Numbered from the stretch's first letter, positions 1-7,251 are shown. The stretch is 9,557 nucleotides of DNA from Deltaproteobacteria bacterium (GCA_003646995.1 QMLZ01000105.1:1-9557), one strand, 5' to 3'. The notes: generated from the letters alone by a model not told the origin. A program made the numbers and translations.

Positions 1-437
1 GAGAGAAACGTGATGGCGAAAAGGGCGTCGCCCAAAAATATGGTGATAACATGGATCGCAAGCCAGGCGCTCTTAAAAATCGGGCTTACCGGAGTATTAG
101 TCCATGTCATTGTAGAAGAAACGATCATCAGCAGGGTGGCAACAGGTGCGGCAAAGGCTCCCAAAACCATTAACTGGAACTTTCGGTGAAAGAGCAGATA
201 CACAAGTACTACTGACCAAGAGAAAAAGCAAAACGCGGACTTAAGATCAAGCACCGGCATTGTGCCCAGCCCATACGCCCTTAAGGCCAGGAAAACTGTA
301 TGCAGCACAAAGCCCCCTATCAAGAACCATAGTGAAACGGTAAAAACCCATTTCTTCTGCCTTATAATAAAGACAACAAACCCCCCTGTGGAGATCAAAT
401 AAAGCGCCAAGGCCATGTAAAAAAGTAACGAAGACAT
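1..437 (-). CDS. HemX/CcsA-like cytochrome c assembly membrane protein (3' part outside window)
   Basis: Only the first 145 codons are in the window; the gene continues past position 1. The visible protein is strongly hydrophobic, with about five membrane segments near residues 3-25, 31-52, 68-84, 88-108 and 124-145. Features recalling the HemX/CcsA family (heme handling or system II cytochrome c maturation) are H46 in a helix end followed by an Arg, the S-x-x-F-x-x-SW pattern at 68-74, and the W125...H129 helix. The family's tryptophan-rich WWD heme motif would lie beyond the edge, so the exact subfamily cannot be decided. The ATG at 437 is preceded by AGGAGG about 5 nt upstream. It lies 9 bp past the sirC stop, so the two are probably co-transcribed. 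An ATG at 450 opens a different frame that ends at 247 and does not look like a protein. By family knowledge the next gene beyond the edge may be hemA. Confidence 0.82.
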   Translation of the reverse strand, partial: MSSLLFYMALALYLISTGGFVVFIIRQKKWVFTVSLWFLIGGFVLHTVFLALRAYGLGTMPVLDLKSAFCFFSWSVVLVYLLFHRKFQLMVLGAFAAPVATLLMIVSSTMTWTNTPVSPIFKSAWLAIHVITIFLGDALFAITFL

Positions 438-446
438 TCGCCCTCC

Positions 447-1118
447 TCATCCTTCCAGTACATCGCCCAGGTCGAGCTTTTTCAGGGCATCAGCAGGAAC
501 TATTTCCTTGAGTATGTCCAGCAGCTTCTCCCTATTACCCTCGGAAATGGCCCCAAGGATATCAGAATTCACCAGGGAGCTGAATATTGTACTATTCTGT
601 TTTTGCGGCAACCCCAGGGAAAGAACAGCACCTCGAATCCTCCCCAATAGTTCCACCAGAAGCCCGTAATGGTGGTCAAAAGTATCCTCAAGTTGGCGCC
701 GTATTTTCTTGGCCAACGCCGGGCTTTTTCCTGAAGTGGAAATTGCAAGCACCAGATCCTTCCTGGCCACGATTGAAGGGACAATAAATGTGCAGTCTTC
801 AGGCTGGTCTACTGCGTTTACAAAGATATTTCTGGCCTTGGCCGCGTTGCTCACACGCCTGTTGAGCTCTGAATCGCTTGTTGCAGCGATGACCAAGGAA
901 CTCCCGTCCAAATATGCATCATGAAAATCTGGGCCAAGATAATTTACCTTTCCATTCTCAACTAATACCTTAAGTTCACCTCCTATCACTTTAGCGATCA
1001 AGTAAATATCCGCTCCACATTCAAGCAGAGTCTTTACCTTTCTCTCTGCCACTTCCCCTCCTCCCACCACCACAACCTTGCTGCCCCGGATATCAACGAA
1101 TATGGGATAGTATTTCAT
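447..1118 (-). CDS. Precorrin-2 dehydrogenase / sirohydrochlorin ferrochelatase (SirC/CysG N-terminal type)
   Basis: This 223-residue protein matches the stand-alone NAD-dependent dehydrogenase that turns precorrin-2 into sirohydrochlorin, with possible ferrochelatase activity giving siroheme. The N-terminal Rossmann fold is clear: strand VVVVGGGEVAERK at residues 15-27. The VNAVDQPEDC segment (100-109) carries D104, equivalent to the catalytic Asp of CysG. The ISTSGKSPALAKKIR segment (126-140) is the family's second signature. Length fits the dehydrogenase/dimerisation module alone, with no uroporphyrinogen methyltransferase (CobA) domain. The C-terminal 40 residues are less typical. The start ATG overlaps the TAA of the upstream radical SAM gene by one base and has only a weak GGTGGA 12 nt upstream, so translation is probably coupled. 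The HemX/CcsA-like gene follows directly. Sirohydrochlorin feeds siroheme and, in many sulfate reducers, the alternative heme route; which one applies here is inference. Confidence 0.93.
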   Translation of the reverse strand: MKYYPIFVDIRGSKVVVVGGGEVAERKVKTLLECGADIYLIAKVIGGELKVLVENGKVNYLGPDFHDAYLDGSSLVIAATSDSELNRRVSNAAKARNIFVNAVDQPEDCTFIVPSIVARKDLVLAISTSGKSPALAKKIRRQLEDTFDHHYGLLVELLGRIRGAVLSLGLPQKQNSTIFSSLVNSDILGAISEGNREKLLDILKEIVPADALKKLDLGDVLEG

Positions 1119-2278
1119 TAGATGTAACGGTCCACCATTTCTGTTATGAACTCTTCCACCCCATCAATTCCTTTGTCGGACTCGATGTCACGGATAAGGT
1201 TTTCTATCTTCTTGTAAGTTACAGGATCCCGCCACAAGTCGTCTATTGAACGATAAGCCCCACCCCGGCGGCCCACCCTGTAAATAAGCCTATCCTTGTC
1301 CGGTAACTCTTGGTATCTCCTAATAACTTCAAGCATTTTTTCTTTGTCTTCAGGAAGCTTGCCGCTCACTTCCTCCAGAAGATTCATAATATGGTCGCTC
1401 GTTACCGTGCTGGTTATCCCTTCCAAATTTTCTATGAAAAGCTTGAGTTCCTCGGCAAGCATATCATCGGTTTGCATTACAAAAGACCCGTCCTTGACCT
1501 TCTCATAAAGCGGTACCCTCTTGGGCACCCTCAGGCTCCTCAACCGAATAAAGTGGGGGTTGATCTGGTTCAAGACCTTTGCGGTTTCAATGGCGTGTTC
1601 TCTCCACCATTTCTGTCCCCCCAGCCCTGGCATCACGTATTCGGACAGCTCCATGCCCGCCTCTATCACCTTCCTACCTGCTTCAATATGCTGGGCGGCG
1701 CTAACGCCCTTTCTCATAAACTTCAATACAGGATCATAGCCGCTTTCAAGCCCAATGTGAACTCGGTCCAGCCCTGCCTCCCTTATCTTCTTAAGAGATT
1801 CCACAGACTTTCTGACCACAGTCCTGGACCGCGAATACGTGGTCACCCTTTTTATCTCGGGAAATTTCTCACGAAGAAAGGTTAGAGCCTCGACCAGGTC
1901 AGAGGTTTTCATAACCAGGTTGTCTGCGTCTTGCAAAAAACAAGCTCCAGTGCCATAGTACATCCACATGGCAATACTGGCATACTGTTCACTATAGTAG
2001 CCCTTGTTGAAGACATAGCTTATAACTTCGTCGGTGACCTCTCCCCTGTATCCAAGCTTCCAAGACAGGGCTTTTATGTCGTCGGCAATGTCTCTTGCAG
2101 TCTGGATGTCCTGTTTTATCTCTTCTACGGTCCTTAAAGAAAACTTCCTCTTCTTGTAAACGGGACAAAAAAGGCACTGGTTCCACGGGCAATTCCGCGT
2201 AAACCTCAGCAAAAGACTCCTGGCCTCGTTAGGGGGCCTGATGGGTCCTTGCTCAAATGTCATGCTCTCATTTATCAT
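1118..2278 (-). CDS. Radical SAM protein with CX4CX2C cluster motif
   Basis: A 386-residue radical SAM enzyme of unknown substrate. C30, C35 and C38 form the presumed 4Fe-4S motif in NCPWNQCLFCPVYK; the spacing is CX4CX2C rather than the usual CX3CX2C. Further radical SAM core elements follow: FLQDADNLV (114-122), RVTTYSRSRTV (144-154), HIGLESG (174-180) and YVMPGLGG (214-221), a pattern close to the Elp3/HemN-like part of the superfamily. About 75 residues separate the cysteines from FLQDAD, which is long. The C-terminal third is charged and helical with no cysteine-rich SPASM domain seen. The start at 2278 is not well fixed: AGGAAG sits almost on the ATG and GGAGG is 12 nt upstream; M6 is an alternative. 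The gene runs into sirC with a TAATG overlap, which suggests a tetrapyrrole-related or house-keeping partner role. It does not look like AhbC/AhbD, which have CX3CX2C. The specific reaction is unknown. Confidence 0.88.
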   Translation of the reverse strand: MINESMTFEQGPIRPPNEARSLLLRFTRNCPWNQCLFCPVYKKRKFSLRTVEEIKQDIQTARDIADDIKALSWKLGYRGEVTDEVISYVFNKGYYSEQYASIAMWMYYGTGACFLQDADNLVMKTSDLVEALTFLREKFPEIKRVTTYSRSRTVVRKSVESLKKIREAGLDRVHIGLESGYDPVLKFMRKGVSAAQHIEAGRKVIEAGMELSEYVMPGLGGQKWWREHAIETAKVLNQINPHFIRLRSLRVPKRVPLYEKVKDGSFVMQTDDMLAEELKLFIENLEGITSTVTSDHIMNLLEEVSGKLPEDKEKMLEVIRRYQELPDKDRLIYRVGRRGGAYRSIDDLWRDPVTYKKIENLIRDIESDKGIDGVEEFITEMVDRYI

Positions 2279-2482
2279 GCTTCCTATATTCCTCCCCCCA
2301 GAAACGGGTAATTTTCAATCAACAGCCTCTTACGCCCAATGGCAATTCATATTTCTATCTCAAAAACTATTGGAAATATCAACAGTTATATAATTTAAAA
2401 TAACACCGTCTTGTCAGCTTTCAACCCAGCAAGCCCCCCTCCCGCCAGGAAAGCTACCACTAGGATAATTCCGCTGCCTGCC

Positions 2483-2504
2483 AACTGTCATTTCCTTGAC
2501 TGTT
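2483..2504. promoter_or_regulatory. Interrupted palindrome, candidate activator (enhancer-binding protein) site
   Basis: Half-sites AACTGTCA (2483-2490) and TGACTGTT (2497-2504) are inverted repeats of each other at 7 of 8 positions, separated by TTTCCT. The centre lies about 109 bp upstream of the start predicted from the sigma-54 element, within the usual distance for a sigma-54 activator site. Related words occur nearby (AACAGTTA at 2381-2388, TGTCAG at 2412-2417, TGTCTGAC at 2514-2521). The binding protein cannot be named; the function is inferred from position and symmetry. Confidence 0.45.
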
Positions 2505-2576
2505 TTCTATCTTTGTCTGACCTTTTCTTTGGCTGAATTACTAGATATTCCAAATGATTACTCGCTCTCATTCATC

Positions 2577-2592
2577 TGGCATGCCCGTTGCA
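2577..2592 (+). promoter_or_regulatory. Sigma-54 (RpoN) -24/-12 promoter of the MCP gene
   Basis: The bases TGGCATGCCCGTTGCA match the RpoN consensus TGGCACG-N4-TTGCW at every fixed position except C to T at the sixth base. The GG (2578-2579) and GC (2590-2591) are exactly 12 bp apart as required. The predicted transcription start is A2603, leaving a leader of about 62 nt before the MCP ATG at 2665. No comparable sigma-70 element was found between here and the gene. Confidence 0.75.
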
Positions 2593-2651
2593 CAACTCCA
2601 TCATACGCATCTTGGCCTTTGCCCATGAAAACCCCTTAAGTAGGTAAGTAT

Positions 2652-2657
2652 GGAGGT
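2652..2657 (+). promoter_or_regulatory. Ribosome binding site of the MCP gene
   Basis: GGAGGT ends 7 nt before the ATG at 2665. It is a strong Shine-Dalgarno sequence and fixes that ATG as the start, in preference to M10. Confidence 0.8.
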
Positions 2658-2664
2658 AGGATAG

Positions 2665-4206
2665 ATGTTGAAAGTGGTTAGGCTTAGAAATATGAGCCTG
2701 GGTGTCAAGATAGCCATCCTTCCAGCCCTGGGCGTACTGGGAATAATCTTGGTCAGCACTGCCAACTGGTGGGCGACAAGGCAACTTGACAAACAGATTC
2801 TTATGATACAGGCAACCCATGCCATGAAGCGGGCGCTTTCAGAAACCTTGAATCTCGAAAAAAATATCCTGGCCCGCCGCGATCCAGAGTTGCTTGCTCC
2901 ACATCAGAAAGCCCTTAAGAAACTTCGAGACGACCTCAAAGCTCTTTTCAAGCTTTCAGATGACTCCGAGGTCATTGCAAACCTTGAGCGCATGGCCGCG
3001 CTCCTTGATGCTCATCAAAAGACATTCAGCCCTACCCTCCAAGATCTCCGCTCTAACGGCAACCTGAGTAACTCTGCTGAACAGATGGCGTCGGCCCTGG
3101 ATCAAGTGCTGGAACGTTCTTGGGTGCTCATCAAGCAAGCTGAAAGGGTTGGGGTTTGGATCTCAATTGTCTCCTGTGCTTGTGCCCTGTTTTTGCTGGC
3201 GGCACTCGGCTTTGTTATCTCAAGATCAATATCTGCACCCTTGAAGAGAAACATGAAAACCCTGAGTGAAGGAGCGGTTCAAGTGACCTCTGCCTCTGAA
3301 CAGGTCTCCACGGCGAGCCAGTCTCTTGCTGAAGGCGCATCCGAACAGGCCTCTGCAATTGAGGAGACATCTTCTTCTCTGGAACAAATGTCTTCAATGA
3401 CCAAACAGAATGCAGAAAATGCCGGCCAAGCGGACCTGCTCATGAGGGATACCACCAAGATAGTGGGCCAGGCAAACCTGGTTATGGACGAACTTACCCG
3501 ATCTATGAGTGAAGTTTCTGAGGCCAGCCAGGAAACCCAAAAAATAATAAAAGACATCGACGAAGTGGCATTTCAAACCAACCTTTTGGCACTCAACGCT
3601 GCTGTGGAGGCCGCTAGAGCCGGTGAAGCTGGCGCGGGCTTCGCAGTGGTTGCGGATGAAGTTAGGAACCTTGCTGTGAGAGCCGCGGAGGCGGCAAAGA
3701 ATACCGCTACTTTGATAGAGACCACCATTAGTAAGGTGGAGGCTGGCACCGGACTTGTGGAGAAGGCAAATGAGGCCTTTACCAAGATTAATGAAAGTTC
3801 GTCCAAGGTGGCCCAGCTCCTCAGTGAGATAGCCGCAGCTTCCAGCGAACAGGCTGAAGGCATCGAACAGATAAACAAGGCAATAGCGGAAATGGACAAG
3901 GTCGTGCAACTTACCGCGGCAAATGCCGAGGAATCTGCCTCTGCATCCGAGCAAATGAATGCACACGCAGAGCAGATGAAATCAGTAGTTCAAGACTTAC
4001 TAGTGATGATTGAAGGGGAAAGCGCAAGGGCTACCGATAAAGGCCATGTTTCCAAGCACCCGACAATCCATGAAGTGGCAGGAGGTTCGGCAGAGAGATC
4101 AAGGCTGGCCGCTCCCGCCTTGTGTGCGCCTACATCCCGTCTTGACCCCGATCCTGAGGCCATAATACCCATGGATCAAGACGATCCTGACTTTGAAGAT
4201 TTTTGA
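2665..4206 (+). CDS. Methyl-accepting chemotaxis protein, membrane-bound
   Basis: A 513-residue transmembrane chemoreceptor. TM1 spans about residues 13-34, an all-helical extracytoplasmic part of about 130 residues follows (35-163, four-helix-bundle-like, ligand unknown), and TM2 is at 164-186. After TM2 only [18 protein letters not shown] (187-204) resembles the first HAMP helix; the rest of a normal HAMP domain of about 50 residues is missing and the methylation helix begins at once ([17 protein letters not shown]). The highly conserved signalling tip is present: [20 protein letters not shown] (298-317) and [13 protein letters not shown] (325-337), the part that contacts CheA and CheW. Residues 450-508 look disordered, and the protein ends in DFEDF, which fits the x-aromatic-x-x-aromatic pentapeptide used to tether CheR/CheB. 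Transcription probably depends on sigma-54. No che gene lies nearby, so it is an orphan receptor feeding a distant array. Its stop is 8 bp from the stop of the convergent amidohydrolase gene. Confidence 0.95.
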   Translation: MLKVVRLRNMSLGVKIAILPALGVLGIILVSTANWWATRQLDKQILMIQATHAMKRALSETLNLEKNILARRDPELLAPHQKALKKLRDDLKALFKLSDDSEVIANLERMAALLDAHQKTFSPTLQDLRSNGNLSNSAEQMASALDQVLERSWVLIKQAERVGVWISIVSCACALFLLAALGFVISRSISAPLKRNMKTLSEGAVQVTSASEQVSTASQSLAEGASEQASAIEETSSSLEQMSSMTKQNAENAGQADLLMRDTTKIVGQANLVMDELTRSMSEVSEASQETQKIIKDIDEVAFQTNLLALNAAVEAARAGEAGAGFAVVADEVRNLAVRAAEAAKNTATLIETTISKVEAGTGLVEKANEAFTKINESSSKVAQLLSEIAAASSEQAEGIEQINKAIAEMDKVVQLTAANAEESASASEQMNAHAEQMKSVVQDLLVMIEGESARATDKGHVSKHPTIHEVAGGSAERSRLAAPALCAPTSRLDPDPEAIIPMDQDDPDFEDF

Positions 4207-4214
4207 ACTACCAT

Positions 4215-5939
4215 TTAGGCTTCCAGCGGCAAAACAGCCCTATCCCTGAGCCTCACGTATCCCTGGTGTGTTATTCTTAGGTGGGGTATTGCGGCGGTTC
4301 CAAGGGTATTCAGGGTCAGCATGGGCTTCTCCCACAGGACACCCAGCTCCGCCAGCATGGTTTCCATTTTCCTCAATTGATTGTATGCAATTTCCATTTT
4401 TTCCAAGCTTACTATCCCACAAAGCTTGGCCGGGTATTCTGCCAATACATTGGTACCTACCGCCAGAACCGCTCCGCCGCCAATCTCCGGGAGTCGTTTA
4501 ATCACCGTCCGAATGGATCCTTCATCACACCCTGCTACAAACATGTCTGAGGTATCCCAGCACATGGTGGTGCCTACCGCCCCCTCTTTAAGCCCAAGTC
4601 CCTTTATCATGCCCAGAAATACTCCACCCCTTCCTGTCCTCTCCACCGCCAACAGTAAATTAAGCTGTTTTCTTTGCTGCGGGTCATCCAGGTCTGCGAT
4701 CTCTTCTGTTGACACAAGCCTTGTGACCAAATTCATAACCCTGACTTTTCCTTTTTTAGGTGTTGGCGGCATCTCGAATCGCGCCACTTTTACGCTGTTA
4801 AAAAAATGCCCCGGGAAAGTGGAAGGCCTTACCTTTGCTATTACCTGGCCTTCGTCAAATATGACCTTGCCATTGCAAATAACCTTCTCAGGCCTGTAGT
4901 CATCCGGTCTTGGAATGAGCACCATGTCCGCCTTCTTGCCAGGGCATATTGATCCCAGGAGGTGATCAAGGCGGAAGTGCTCGGCCACGTTTATGGTAAC
5001 GCTCTGATACACCTTAGCAGGAGCCACCCCCAATTCAATGGCCCTCCTGACAGCAGCATCAAGGGAGCCTTGGGTTAAGAACTGTTCAGGGTCCATGCTG
5101 TCCGTGCAGATGATGAGCCTGCGAGTATCGACGCCCCTTGAAAAAACGCCTGCCACTGCATCCAGTTCTTGCCTGATGGAACCCTGCCTTATCATCACCC
5201 AGTACCCGAGCCTCAGCCTATCAATCACTTCTTGCTCGTTTATGGGCTCATGGCACGAGGTTACACCCATCGAGGTATATGCCTGCAATTTGTTTTCAGA
5301 CGCGCCTGCTGTATGTCCCTCCACGGTTTTACCGTAAGACAGTGCCATCGCTGCAAGTCTTCTGACTCTCTGTCCTTGCTGGTTTTCCAGCAACAGGTTG
5401 GCCCAGTATATTTCTCCCAGACCAACGCACAAAGGATCTTTCAGGTATTTGTGGTATTCATCGGGATTCGGGGCATGCCTCTCCAGCTCTGGCGTTAGGG
5501 CGCACAAGGGTGATATGGTATAGTAAAGGCGGATTGGTTGGTCAGCAAGGGCCTTGATGAGATAATCAAATCCCTCTTTACCTGCCACGCTCGCTAGTTC
5601 TATAGTCTCAGTGATAACCGTGGTAGTGCCAGAAGGAATAAGGTGAGATATGAATTCATAGGGACCGATGAAATTCAAGATGTGAGTATGTCCCTCGATC
5701 AAACCCGGCAGTAGAACCCTGCCGCGGGCATCTATATTGAGGGTACTGGCGTCGGTAACCGGACTAGAATCTTTACCCACATAGCAGATTGTTCCATTGC
5801 TTACCCAGACGCTGTAATCTTCCAGAAACTCGCCTGTCACGGAGTTAAACACTGTTGCATTCGTAACAACTAAGTCCGCTGGCCTCTTCTTTAGGCTAAC
5901 GAGATAAGGATCCTTGTCCATTTGTTTTCCATTCTTCAT
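4215..5939 (-). CDS. Adenine deaminase-family amidohydrolase, divergent
   Basis: A 574-residue protein of adenine deaminase (AdeC) length and layout: an N-terminal beta part, a metal-dependent TIM barrel, and from about residue 398 the C-terminal domain specific to this family (KVRVMNLVTRLVSTEEI, then GMIKGLGLKEGAVGTT at 443-458). Probable metal ligands are kept: H84 and H86 in GHTH, E176 in GLGE, H209 in VEGHTAG, H230 in CHEP and D280 in TDSMD. Several AdeC signatures have changed: the segment corresponding to DPHEIANV reads ETIELASV (111-118), TDDR reads TDSM, and AHDSHN reads CWDTSD (460-465). It could therefore act on another purine or a different cyclic amide; adenine to hypoxanthine is the default by family only. 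The first ATG is 1 nt from an AAAAGG, too close for a good ribosome site, so M7 (5921) may be the true start. It follows the receiver gene by 9 bp and is the last gene of the right-hand block. Confidence 0.85.
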   Translation of the reverse strand: MKNGKQMDKDPYLVSLKKRPADLVVTNATVFNSVTGEFLEDYSVWVSNGTICYVGKDSSPVTDASTLNIDARGRVLLPGLIEGHTHILNFIGPYEFISHLIPSGTTTVITETIELASVAGKEGFDYLIKALADQPIRLYYTISPLCALTPELERHAPNPDEYHKYLKDPLCVGLGEIYWANLLLENQQGQRVRRLAAMALSYGKTVEGHTAGASENKLQAYTSMGVTSCHEPINEQEVIDRLRLGYWVMIRQGSIRQELDAVAGVFSRGVDTRRLIICTDSMDPEQFLTQGSLDAAVRRAIELGVAPAKVYQSVTINVAEHFRLDHLLGSICPGKKADMVLIPRPDDYRPEKVICNGKVIFDEGQVIAKVRPSTFPGHFFNSVKVARFEMPPTPKKGKVRVMNLVTRLVSTEEIADLDDPQQRKQLNLLLAVERTGRGGVFLGMIKGLGLKEGAVGTTMCWDTSDMFVAGCDEGSIRTVIKRLPEIGGGAVLAVGTNVLAEYPAKLCGIVSLEKMEIAYNQLRKMETMLAELGVLWEKPMLTLNTLGTAAIPHLRITHQGYVRLRDRAVLPLEA

Positions 5940-5948
5940 TCCTTTTGA

Positions 5949-6485
5949 TCACTTTGCATTATCCAGCACTTCTCTTATCCTGACTGCTAAATCCCGCATC
6001 TTAAGCGGCTTCATTACCAACGCCCGGATGCCCAGCTCTTCTATCATACGGTCCCTTGGCAAGTCACTATAGCCGGTACAAAGAACTATGGGTATTTCCG
6101 GCGTTACATCATGGATCCTCTCTGCCAACTTTTCGCCCCTCATCTTGGGCATTATCCTGTCGGTTATCACCAAGTCAAAGCGCTTTGGATCCGAACAGAA
6201 AATTTGGTAGGCCCTTTCGGGATCATTGTACACCTCTACTTCATAGCCCAGTGACTCCAATACCTTCTTGCTTATCTCCAACATGCTTTCTTCATCATCC
6301 ACGAACAGCACCCTCTTGCTTTGCCCTATCAGTTCATCTCGAGGTATGCCGAAAAACTCTTCGATGGTTTTGTTAGCCCAAAAAATCCTGAATTGCGGAT
6401 CAAGGACAAACAAACCTACATGCACGTTCTCCAGGATATCAAGAGCCACTTCATTGAAATTCGCCCTCTGGTTCTTATTGTTCAT
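5949..6485 (-). CDS. Short PAS-fragment plus receiver-domain protein
   Basis: Taking the ATG at 6485, which has GGGAGA about 7 nt upstream, gives 178 residues; the frame is open to an ATG at 6542, without such a site. Residues 12-56 are the first half of a PAS domain (VGLFVLDPQFRIFWANKTIEEFFG, then DELIGQS). The chain passes directly at residue 57 into a complete CheY-like receiver: acidic pair D63-D64, phospho-acceptor D109 in DLVITD, T137 in LCTGYS and K159 in VMKP. No HisKA, ATPase or output domain is present. The receiver resembles those at the C-terminus of hybrid sensor kinases, so the gene may come from such a kinase by in-frame loss of the PAS end and kinase core. It may act as a phosphate sink or a partner of a distant kinase; this is inference. 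The gene overlaps the TIM barrel gene by 11 bp and is followed 9 bp later by the amidohydrolase. The two stretches quoted are each shown only for recognition. Confidence 0.85.
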   Translation of the reverse strand: MNNKNQRANFNEVALDILENVHVGLFVLDPQFRIFWANKTIEEFFGIPRDELIGQSKRVLFVDDEESMLEISKKVLESLGYEVEVYNDPERAYQIFCSDPKRFDLVITDRIMPKMRGEKLAERIHDVTPEIPIVLCTGYSDLPRDRMIEELGIRALVMKPLKMRDLAVRIREVLDNAK

Positions 6486-7251
6486 GTTTATTTCTCCCTT
6501 GGTACAGCCCGCTGCTTTCCAGCTGATTCCGTACATAGTCAAGACATTGGGCTATTTGCTCAGTTGTTAGCTCGACAGTCATGGTACCTTGAAACCCTAT
6601 AGCTGCCAGGGCGCGGAAAACGGCTGTAAAATCGATAATTCCTTGTCCGAGCGGCAGATGCAGATCGTCCTTGTAGCTTGAGCCACCTAGGTTGTCATGG
6701 ATATGCACATGGCGAATCCTCTCTGGAAAGCATCGAATAAACTCTAAGCTTCTATTTTCTCTTGTGAGTAACTGAGCATGGCCCACATCCATGGTAAGGC
6801 CCAATTGAGGAAGGGCCTCAAAAACCGGCGACAAATCATCACTAGTCTCGCTTAGATTCTCTATGTGCAAGTCCACATTATGGTTGATCGCTAGCTCTAG
6901 GAGCCGTCTTAAGAATCCAACCTTGTATGCTATGGCCTCCTCTGTAACAAATCTTGAGTCCATCCACAAATGAATCGTTAAGAGCTTGGACCCAAGTGCG
7001 TTCACAAAGGGTATTATCTCCATCAGCTTTGGGAGGTAGACATGTTCAAGGGAATGCAGATTGTTTGGATCCCCTTCTTGAGGTCCGTGGCAGAGGTAAA
7101 AAAATCTTGAACCTTTTACCACTTCCCTGTACCGGGCCAAATTTTCCCTAAACTCTTCTACATCCCTAATGGATACTTCACCGAAATCAAGGCCCATTTC
7201 CATCAAAACCTCTACGTCCTCCACGGATCTCACTGTTCCGCCTAGCAGCAT
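6475..7251 (-). CDS. Xylose isomerase-like TIM barrel protein (sugar phosphate isomerase/epimerase family)
   Basis: A 258-residue single-domain TIM barrel of the AP endonuclease 2/xylose isomerase-like superfamily. Expected metal ligands appear in order: E131 in HIEN, D155 in MDVGH with H158, the HVHIHD strand at 181-186, and E227 in TVEL. Also typical are FGEVS (23-27), CHGP (54-57) and LLTIHLW (90-96), and the H198/G202 loop (LHLPLGQG). The family includes sugar and hydroxypyruvate isomerases, epimerases, myo-inositol enzymes and endonuclease IV; the cluster of His and acidic residues supports a metal-dependent enzyme, but the substrate is not readable. The ATG at 7251 has GGTGAG 6 nt upstream. 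An in-frame GTG at 7272 would add seven residues without a good ribosome site. It follows the M29 peptidase by about 45 bp and its 3' end overlaps the receiver gene, so these are likely co-translated. Confidence 0.85.
   Translation of the reverse strand: MLLGGTVRSVEDVEVLMEMGLDFGEVSIRDVEEFRENLARYREVVKGSRFFYLCHGPQEGDPNNLHSLEHVYLPKLMEIIPFVNALGSKLLTIHLWMDSRFVTEEAIAYKVGFLRRLLELAINHNVDLHIENLSETSDDLSPVFEALPQLGLTMDVGHAQLLTRENRSLEFIRCFPERIRHVHIHDNLGGSSYKDDLHLPLGQGIIDFTAVFRALAAIGFQGTMTVELTTEQIAQCLDYVRNQLESSGLYQGRNKHEQ

Larger units (their letters stand above)
2279..2664. other. Divergent intergenic control region
   Basis: No convincing gene lies in these 386 bases. The stretch separates the minus-strand radical SAM/sirC block from the plus-strand MCP and should hold both promoters. 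On the plus side there is a strong sigma-54 element and a palindrome, listed separately. The part around 2380-2403 is AT-rich. On the minus strand a loose sigma-70-like pair can be drawn (CTGACA at 2417-2412 with TTATAT at 2393-2388, 18-nt spacing), but it is not strong enough to call as a feature. A pyrimidine-rich run with six consecutive C lies at 2431-2445. Short GTCA/TGAC words are frequent between 2412 and 2522. Confidence 0.7.

Noticed and set aside
247..450. 67-codon frame starting at the sirC stop
   Set aside because: It overlaps the HemX/CcsA-like gene in another frame; the latter has the AGGAGG-spaced ATG at 437, a longer open frame and membrane-protein character.
1310..1885. 191-codon open frame opposite the radical SAM gene
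   Set aside because: The opposite strand carries clear radical SAM motifs across this stretch; no ribosome site or family resemblance here.
2389..2394. TATAAT on the plus strand as a -10 box for the MCP gene
   Set aside because: No acceptable -35 at 16-18 bp, and it lies about 270 bp from the gene, while a much better sigma-54 element is closer.
2416..2455. Inverted repeat AGCTTTC / GAAAGCT
   Set aside because: Seven-base arms with a 26-base loop are expected by chance in a region of this size, and no T tract follows.
3394..3966. 190-codon open frame opposite the MCP signalling region
   Set aside because: It is antisense to the most conserved part of the chemoreceptor, and its translation has no recognisable domain; a shadow frame.
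4173..4187. Small hairpin GGATC-N5-GATCC near the 3' end of the MCP gene, followed by a T run at 4201-4204
   Set aside because: The stem is only 5 bp, lies inside the coding region, and the T run begins over 10 bases later; too weak to call a terminator on either strand.
4381..4899. 172-codon open frame opposite the amidohydrolase C-terminal domain
   Set aside because: Antisense to a well-matched family domain; composition does not look like a natural protein.
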